Origin: Bacteroidota bacterium
GTDB lineage: Bacteria; Bacteroidota; Bacteroidia; Bacteroidales; Marinifilaceae
Assembly: GCA_023400335.1 (NCBI GenBank)
Contig: JAEXFF010000241.1
Span: forward strand, 1-12,566
Length of the DNA: 12,566 bases
Reading direction: 5' to 3'
This document shows positions 8,079-12,566 of this stretch, piece after piece. Below the pieces are notes generated by a model, which saw only the letters and a program-made list of their open reading frames with translations, was not told where the DNA came from and did not search any database. The stretch's first letter is position 1, and every line of letters begins with the position of its first letter. Both the position numbers and the translations under genes were made by a program.

Positions 8079-8855
8079 CTATTCTTCTTCTGTTTCTGAC
8101 GGGAGATCCCGGGAAGAAATCTTTAACCGGAATGTCTGTATGCATTCATCCGGGAGTTTAGAAAGTTCTTCTGAAGAAACGATTACTTCCATGGAAGAAT
8201 ATTTGCTCTGACGTTTCAGGTTGACTTCTTTCAGTAAGCGGGGCAAAATCATTTTTATGTCTGTGTTCAGATTGATTTGTACCTTGGAGCGTAACTGTCT
8301 TGTCGTATCGCTTGAAAAAAGATCTTCCAGGTCCGAATGAGAAAGAAATTCTCCATCACTTATGAATAAAATGTTTTCCAATAATGTATCTGCATCGATA
8401 GAACCGTCCGGGGCAATGAATTCTGCCCTATGTCTTTGTAAGTGAAGAGTAAGTTTACGACCCAGATAAGTAATGAAATTTTGACGCACTTTTTTTTCCC
8501 GGTTTAATCTGGCAATGGGACCTTCTTCTTTATTTTCATGAGCGGCATTCTGAGTGATAGTCGAAAGAATGCCGGATACAATCACTTCGGATAACTGTGA
8601 CGATAATTCTTTTATCGTCCGGAGCACTGCCGTATGGTCTATCTCATAGTCTTCTCCTGAGACAGATTCTCCGGTAAAACCGCAATGAAGTATTAATTCC
8701 ACTTCCCCCAGATACACCGCAGGAGGCCTTAGTGTGGTTGCCTGATTCTGGTTGCGATAAGTATTGGAGAGTTTAAGTGCATACATATTAGCTTTGTGCT
8801 GAGCCGATACCATATCGCGGAGAATCGAACCTAAAATTTTGCTTAACTGGGCCAT
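8079..8855 (-). CDS. Unrecognised DUF2589-operon protein
   Basis: A 258-residue cytoplasmic-looking protein that I cannot assign. Its N-terminal helix (about 8-34: GSILRDMVSAQHKANMYALKLS) has the same L-x5-AQ-x2-A spacing as the first helix of the DUF2589 protein encoded just upstream, followed by a short strand (VYLGEVELILHCGF) much as in DUF2589. The middle (72-145) is helical with a basic patch (RLNREKKVR, GRKLTLHLQRHR); the segment 148-168 (APDGSIDADTLLENILFISDGEF) is acidic; the end is Glu-rich. It lies 46 bases after one DUF2589 gene and 31 before the other, so it is probably a stable partner, possibly a divergent third member of the same fold. Confidence 0.75.
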   Translation of the reverse strand: MAQLSKILGSILRDMVSAQHKANMYALKLSNTYRNQNQATTLRPPAVYLGEVELILHCGFTGESVSGEDYEIDHTAVLRTIKELSSQLSEVIVSGILSTITQNAAHENKEEGPIARLNREKKVRQNFITYLGRKLTLHLQRHRAEFIAPDGSIDADTLLENILFISDGEFLSHSDLEDLFSSDTTRQLRSKVQINLNTDIKMILPRLLKEVNLKRQSKYSSMEVIVSSEELSKLPDECIQTFRLKISSRDLPSETEEE

Positions 8856-8901
8856 AGACTTACTGATTAATCAAATTATTACATTTAATGTGGTGAGGTT
8901 G

Positions 8902-9939
8902 CTATTTTTTATTTTTTTCTTCCTCTTTTTGTTGTTCTTCTAATTGACGAACCCTGTCCTGCGAAGCTTTTAACTCTTGGCTGTGCTGAGCATCGATCTC
9001 ATTACGGCGGGTTGTAATGGCTTCCTGCATTGCATCTAACCGCTTTTTGTCTTTCTCTTCCCTTTCGATACGCGCTAATTCCCGGTTTTTCTGATCCGTA
9101 TAGGTATCAATTGTTTTGACAATGACTTTTTTGTCGATGCCGGATACACCGACCATATACGAAGTCGTTTTGCCTTCCTCAATGGCAAGCTGGAAGATCA
9201 TATTGTCTCCGTCAACCGTACCCTTTTGTCCGGGGATTTGAATCTTGGCCGGTTCAAATACTCCTTCCCGGTTTTTATAGGTTGCGATCAGCATAGCTTT
9301 TTCTCCGGGTGTTCCCTTGAATTCAAGAGAATTTACATCCAAAGTCCCGGATGGATCACAGACATCCAGACTGTTCCCGAGAAGTTCGAGCACTTTGGCC
9401 AGCCCCGCAGGCATACTGTCCTGACCGGCTTTTACGGCTACATCCATGGTATATTCTACACTATACTTTGAATCTTGCGTGGCAGTAGAATCCTTTTTAC
9501 TCGAATAATTGGCATGGAAATCGGCATTTATTTTGAAAAGGCCTAAATTGAGGGAAGTCGATCCTGCCAAACCGGCATCAATGGAAGTGCTTTCATTTTC
9601 TACTTTCGAATTTGAAGCCGATGCATTAATATTGGCTTTAAAACTGATGTCGATGGACTGGATCGCAATGTAAGGGATCGGAACAATTGTCAATAACGGA
9701 ATGTTGAGTTGAGCAACCCGGCCATCTTTGACAAATTGGAACGAAACTGTAACAGCTTTTTTCTCTCTCGTTTTAGGATCAATGTTAAGACCAACTTCCT
9801 GAATAAAATTCCAGGAGGTTTTAGCAGCCATAGCTTGGGCTTCTATACACGCTTTGAGCGGTCCTCCGATAATATTACCAAAAGGTAACGATTGTAATGC
9901 ACTGGTCGCAATTTGCGACGGAGATGAATCAATAGGCAT
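8902..9939 (-). CDS. DUF2589-family protein with C-terminal coiled coil
   Basis: A 345-residue protein, the first DUF2589 gene of the putative operon. Residues about 20-190 hold the family pattern: IIGGPLKACIEAQAMAAKTSWNFIQEVG, then LNIPLLTIVPIPYIAIQSIDISFKANI, a Ser/Asn-rich middle, and YTMDVAVKAGQDSMPAGLAKVLELL. A second beta-rich domain follows (about 198-275). Residues 281-345 are almost entirely Glu, Lys, Arg, Gln and Asp in a heptad-like pattern, a likely coiled coil for oligomerisation. There is no signal peptide. DUF2589 has no established function. The gene starts 141 bases after the LytTR gene ends, with an inverted repeat in between, and precedes a partner gene by 46 bases. Confidence 0.88.
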   Translation of the reverse strand: MPIDSSPSQIATSALQSLPFGNIIGGPLKACIEAQAMAAKTSWNFIQEVGLNIDPKTREKKAVTVSFQFVKDGRVAQLNIPLLTIVPIPYIAIQSIDISFKANINASASNSKVENESTSIDAGLAGSTSLNLGLFKINADFHANYSSKKDSTATQDSKYSVEYTMDVAVKAGQDSMPAGLAKVLELLGNSLDVCDPSGTLDVNSLEFKGTPGEKAMLIATYKNREGVFEPAKIQIPGQKGTVDGDNMIFQLAIEEGKTTSYMVGVSGIDKKVIVKTIDTYTDQKNRELARIEREEKDKKRLDAMQEAITTRRNEIDAQHSQELKASQDRVRQLEEQQKEEEKNKK

Positions 9940-10080
9940 ACTTGTAAATTTTTAAGTTAATACTCTGGTTATTTTGTATGTTTACAGAGGTAAAAATGGT
10001 GCATATAAAAAAGGTTTCATAATCCGTTGTTTGAAGGACTCAAATCTTTTACAAACGACCTGATGTTTCCATTTACAAGT
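9940..10080 (-). promoter_or_regulatory. Intergenic control region between LytTR and DUF2589 genes
   Basis: A perfect 10-bp inverted repeat (ACTTGTAAAT at 9940-9949, ATTTACAAGT at 10071-10080) marks the two ends of this gap. TTTACAA also occurs as a direct repeat at 10048-10054 and 10072-10078, 24 bases apart, somewhat wider than usual for paired LytTR sites. A -7-like element (minus strand TACCTCTG, 9985-9992, one mismatch to TAnnTTTG) has no -33 partner, which would fit an activator-dependent promoter. Each element alone is weak; together they suggest that the operon is controlled here, perhaps by the neighbouring LytTR protein. Confidence 0.35.
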
Positions 10081-10563
10081 TTATTGGGGCCTTCTGCGCA
10101 CTCCTAGAAAAATGAAACGTTCCAGAAGATGTTCACGATACTCTCTCCCGATTGTCAATAATTTTCCGTTGATGCTCAAACTGTTTCCTATCAGGGAAAC
10201 CACATGTTTCAGATTTACTATGTAAGAACGGTGAATACGTATAAAATCGGAAACAGGCAATTCTTTTTCAATTATGGCCAAAGGGAAGGATAAAACCATA
10301 TTCCTGTTGTTCGTCAAATGTAATTTGCTGTAACTTCCGTCAGCTTCAATCCATAAAATTTCGTCCGGTGTCAGTTTGAGATAATCATTCTGATGCCATA
10401 CAAAAACATATTTAGAATCTGTTTGATTGGAATAATTTAAATTGTTTTCTAAAGATTGTATACCACAAATGAGTTCTTTAAAACCTGAACCTCTGATGAT
10501 TTGTATGGGTAATTCAGCCAAATGGGGAGGCAGTATAATGATCAGACACTGTTTCTTTTTCAT
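10081..10563 (-). CDS. Stand-alone LytTR-domain transcriptional regulator
   Basis: A 160-residue DNA-binding regulator. Residues about 52-152 form a LytTR domain: DEILWIEADGSYSKLHL, then FIRIHRSYIVNLKHVVSL, then INGKLLTIGREYREHLLERF, all typical blocks. The N-terminal 45 residues are too short to be a receiver domain and contain no phosphorylatable Asp pattern, so it is not a normal AgrA/LytR response regulator. It may be controlled by abundance, by a ligand or by a partner protein. LytTR proteins bind paired direct repeats and usually activate transcription; the DUF2589 operon directly downstream on the same strand is the obvious candidate target. The ATG at 10563 is the only good start. Confidence 0.9.
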   Translation of the reverse strand: MKKKQCLIIILPPHLAELPIQIIRGSGFKELICGIQSLENNLNYSNQTDSKYVFVWHQNDYLKLTPDEILWIEADGSYSKLHLTNNRNMVLSFPLAIIEKELPVSDFIRIHRSYIVNLKHVVSLIGNSLSINGKLLTIGREYREHLLERFIFLGVRRRPQ

Positions 10564-10583
10564 AGGAGTATGTTATGTAAATA

Positions 10584-10616
10584 CAAATCAAGGAGAAGCA
10601 CACTTATAAAGACGAA
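10584..10616 (-). promoter_or_regulatory. Candidate promoter of the LytTR gene
   Basis: On the minus strand TTCG (10613-10616) and TTGATTTG (10584-10591) each differ by one base from the Bacteroidota -33 (TTTG) and -7 (TAnnTTTG) boxes, with 21 bases between them. A start near 10578 would leave a leader of about 15 bases before the ATG. Confidence 0.3.
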
Positions 10617-10853
10617 TTTGTTTTAGGAACACCGAAAATTTTTTTTGAATGTATGATTTACAAAAAAAATATTAGTTTAATGTATTTATAGGATATATTC
10701 AATAATGTAAACTAATGTTTGCTGTGAAATTTATAAATGAATTACCTTTTTGAGAAAGAAAACAGAATGGGAAGATATTCCGGATTTGAGGAAATACTCG
10801 CTGTCCATTTATAACGATTATAATAAGAAAAGTAAATAGGATAAAGCAATAAA

Positions 10854-10918
10854 ACCGGAGAAGTATTCCCGGCAACGACAAGTGGATTTCCTTGTCTTGG
10901 CCGTTTCACTTCTCCGGT
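10854..10918 (-). terminator. Long hairpin, probable terminator of the upstream minus-strand unit
   Basis: The outer arms ACCGGAGAAGT (10854-10864) and ACTTCTCCGGT (10908-10918) pair perfectly over 11 bp. Inside, GGC/GCC and GACAAG (10877-10882)/CTTGTC (10891-10896) continue the stem with internal loops around an 8-base apical loop. On the minus strand the hairpin is followed by TTTTATTG and lies about 70 bases beyond the stop at 10988, as expected for a terminator. The two-tier stem is larger than a minimal terminator, so a structured RNA end or small mobile repeat is an alternative. Confidence 0.6.
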
Positions 10919-10987
10919 AACAATTTTCTGAAAAAGAATAATCCGTTTTGGGGAGTATTATTTTTATAGATTGTTGTCAGTAATAAG

Positions 10988-11530
10988 TTATTTATAAGAA
11001 CAAATATCGCAATTGGTAATTGGCATAGTGATAATATCCCGATACCTTACGATATATTCTTCATAAGGACTTTTCCATGTATTTTTGTCTTTATCCCAAT
11101 GCGCTCCGCAATATATATTTTTAATTTTTGAGTCGTTGGAAAGAGAAACACGTCTTTGTCCTTTTTCTGTAAAATCCGGTATGTCGTAAAAGACAACGGC
11201 CAATTGATCGATATCAAACGTTTGGTAATTATTGGTACCGACCCAGATATCTTGGTCCAGGGCGATCATGGAATGATAGCAGTTTCCGTCCGCTTTAAAA
11301 AAACCGATAATATACCCGGGTTGCACAGTGTTTAAATTTTGAGGGGTCAATCTGTTTTGGCCCGCTACTGCTTTCCAAAGTATATTTACCCGTTCGTCGT
11401 GATTTTCCGCCCGTGGGATAGTCTGGCCTAGTTTTTTATACCTGCTTACACAGTAGTCAAAAACTGTTTCGTGACATTCCTTTTCGGGGTTTCTCAGATC
11501 TACTTCCCCATGTTGTATGGATAAAATCAT
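10988..11530 (-). CDS. Unrecognised protein, possible NlpC/P60- or CHAP-like cysteine hydrolase
   Basis: A 180-residue protein without signal peptide. The order of elements resembles a papain-like NlpC/P60 or CHAP fold: a Cys at the start of a helix (ECHETVFDYCVSRYKK, Cys19 or Cys27), then PGYIIGFF (71-78), then a His leading into a strand (NCYHSMIALDQDIWVGTNN, His86). In such enzymes Cys and His form the catalytic pair and cleave peptides or amide bonds, often in peptidoglycan. The spacing and motif match are loose, and the C-terminal part (120-180, with Cys141, Cys174 and Cys177) is unlike those families, so this is a hypothesis. It follows the TIR gene by 89 bases and is followed by a terminator, so the two probably form one transcript separate from the DUF2589 operon. 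Confidence 0.6.
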   Translation of the reverse strand: MILSIQHGEVDLRNPEKECHETVFDYCVSRYKKLGQTIPRAENHDERVNILWKAVAGQNRLTPQNLNTVQPGYIIGFFKADGNCYHSMIALDQDIWVGTNNYQTFDIDQLAVVFYDIPDFTEKGQRRVSLSNDSKIKNIYCGAHWDKDKNTWKSPYEEYIVRYRDIITMPITNCDICSYK

Positions 11531-11619
11531 TTTTATTCTAATTTAATGGTTAATTTTTTCCTTTTTAATTCCCTGGGAATGAATTCTGTTTTTTTTGTTC
11601 AAATAAACCCTTACTTCTG

Positions 11620-12294
11620 TCACCGGGTGCTGGAAACAACTGCAATTTTCAGACGGTCCATTTCGCTTTCGGTCAGAGTGTATTGGTAATTATAACTGTA
11701 TGTTTCCTTTTCTACAGTGACACGCCCGGGGGCAGAAAGACGAGAATTGACGACTTCAAAATGATCCTTGTTATCATAGAAGTTGAAAAATTTTCCCAAA
11801 TCTTCACAGTATTCGTCGACCTTGATTATTCTTTCGGATGATTTATCCGGATTGCGGACTGTTATAATTTCTTTTGTATTAATGGTTTCAATAGCTTCCG
11901 GAAATAAAATAAAAATAGGTTTGATAATGGGCCGGATGGGATCTATAATTTGTTTTTTTAACATTTCGTATTCATGCCAACAATAAAAGGATTCCAACCA
12001 GACATTTGTGATTAAAAAAATCATGCAAACGGAATTTTTCATCGCTTTTTCGTAAAATGTATGCCAATCGGGATTAGACATTTTGTATATGCCCAGGTTA
12101 CTATTCCAATTGTATTCAGTTCCGGCCGTGTCTTTCAGAGAGATTGCATCTAAATAAACAGAATTTTTTCCTAATTTTTTTTCTATTTCATTGTGAATGT
12201 CCCATGCAAGTTCGAAACCTCCGTTAACGGCTCCAAAACTCATCAATACTTTTACTTTAGTTGGGTCCTGTAGACTGGATTTGATCTGATACAT
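11620..12294 (-). CDS. TIR-domain protein (putative NAD-cleaving or signalling)
   Basis: A 224-residue protein whose first about 130 residues follow the TIR pattern: strand A KVKVLMSFG (13-21), helix ELAWDIHNEIEKKLG, strand B SVYLDAISL (45-53), then WHTFYEKAMKNSVCMIFLITNVWLESFYCWHEYEML (77-112). The last block corresponds to the TIR signature in which S-x-W-C-x2-E gives the catalytic Glu of NADase TIRs; here Glu108 sits in CWHE. The C-terminal 90 residues are not recognised. There is no signal peptide, membrane segment, or fused sensor (NTPase, SAVED, prohibitin), so a partner would have to activate it. It is the first gene of the minus-strand island and probably shares a transcript with the cysteine-hydrolase-like gene. 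The TIR fold is likely; NADase activity is inferred. Confidence 0.7.
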   Translation of the reverse strand: MYQIKSSLQDPTKVKVLMSFGAVNGGFELAWDIHNEIEKKLGKNSVYLDAISLKDTAGTEYNWNSNLGIYKMSNPDWHTFYEKAMKNSVCMIFLITNVWLESFYCWHEYEMLKKQIIDPIRPIIKPIFILFPEAIETINTKEIITVRNPDKSSERIIKVDEYCEDLGKFFNFYDNKDHFEVVNSRLSAPGRVTVEKETYSYNYQYTLTESEMDRLKIAVVSSTR

Positions 12295-12566
12295 AATTTG
12301 TATTTATTAATTTTCCTACTCTTTCTAAGGCTTTTCGGAGACTGCCCGTATTTGTTTTTGTAGATCTACACGGCTAAATTAAAGTGTCTGATTTATAGGA
12401 CAGCATCTGTTTTCCAAACGGAAGAAATGTTTTTTGAATAACAAAAATTGTAGTTAACATTTTAATTTGTTTGTCCCGGAAAAGTTTTTGTCTTTTGTTA
12501 AATGAATAAGTTGACAAAGATCGGTTTTTTAGATTTTTAAGACTGGGCAGGTAGTAAGGGTTGAAC
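12295..12566. other. Upstream region of the TIR gene, no gene seen
   Basis: AT-rich sequence with no supportable coding region to the end of the window. It contains the 12-bp perfect palindrome TGTAGATCTACA (12359-12370). On the minus strand a -7-like TAATTTAG (12374-12381, one mismatch to TAnnTTTG, no good -33) lies three bases before the palindrome, which would put the palindrome at the transcription start, a common operator position. Both elements are short enough to occur by chance. Confidence 0.3.

Larger units (their letters stand above)
10564..10987. other. 424-base AT-rich intergenic region
   Basis: No convincing gene lies between the cysteine-hydrolase-like gene and the LytTR gene. 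The region holds, in minus-strand order, a large hairpin terminator (10854-10918), a 9-bp inverted repeat with a 28-base loop (ATTAGTTTA at 10671-10679, TAAACTAAT at 10708-10716), and a weak promoter candidate next to the LytTR gene. The inverted repeat could be an operator or mRNA hairpin; it is AT-only apart from one G:C pair. Confidence 0.5.

Noticed and set aside
8864..8873. Palindrome TGATTAATCA between two operon genes
   Set aside because: Only 10 bases, within a 46-base intra-operon gap, no other regulatory sign.
10699..10881. 60-residue hydrophobic reading frame on the minus strand, resembling a small membrane protein
   Set aside because: It needs a TTG start that lies inside the terminator hairpin stem region, has no internal Met, and shows no promoter or codon signal. 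It is probably chance in AT-rich DNA.
4731..12294. Prophage, T6SS or contractile-injection island
   Set aside because: Apart from the GH108 enzyme there are no capsid, tail, sheath, baseplate, portal, terminase, integrase or transposase genes in the window.
1..12566. CRISPR arrays, tRNA or rRNA genes
   Set aside because: No regularly spaced direct repeats, cloverleaf-like sequences or rRNA-like conserved stretches were seen on reading both strands.

Overview
The window looks like chromosomal DNA from a gut-type Bacteroidota, probably order Bacteroidales. The support is a Bacteroides-type -7 element (TAnnTTTG) in front of a MATE gene, AT-rich leaders without clear Shine-Dalgarno sites, a FimB/Mfa2-like lipoprotein, and a stand-alone LytTR regulator. 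Genus cannot be fixed from the sequence alone.

The layout has two halves. The first (1-4449, all + strand) is housekeeping and cell surface: class II fumarase (fumC), a DinF-type MATE multidrug/toxin exporter, and a lipoprotein that joins a FimB/Mfa2-like N-terminal part to a C-terminal carbohydrate-binding-like jelly roll. For the second and third genes, start sites downstream of the longest reading frame are better supported.

The second half (about 4.7-12.3 kb, all - strand) is an accessory island. In transcription order it has a TIR-domain protein; a small protein with a possible NlpC/P60-like Cys/His core; a strong hairpin terminator; a receiver-less LytTR regulator; a DUF2589 protein with a C-terminal coiled coil; an unrecognised protein with a similar N-terminal helix; a second DUF2589 protein; a small double-CPxC zinc ribbon; a lipoprotein; a second probably exported protein overlapping it; a GH108-family muramidase; a protein built from a tandem duplication of about 80 residues; and a strong terminator. 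From the first DUF2589 gene to the final terminator the genes are closely spaced, with no good promoter visible in the gaps, so they may form one operon of eight genes, perhaps nine with the LytTR gene.

The combination of DUF2589 paralogues, zinc ribbon, lipoprotein, muramidase and LytTR control, with a TIR protein and a putative cysteine hydrolase upstream, does not match a described system that I recognise. No phage structural, T6SS, contractile-injection, transposase, integrase or CRISPR genes are present. The cautious reading is an envelope-associated accessory module of unknown function. Involvement in conflict, defence or effector release is a hypothesis based on the TIR and muramidase domains, not something the sequence shows.
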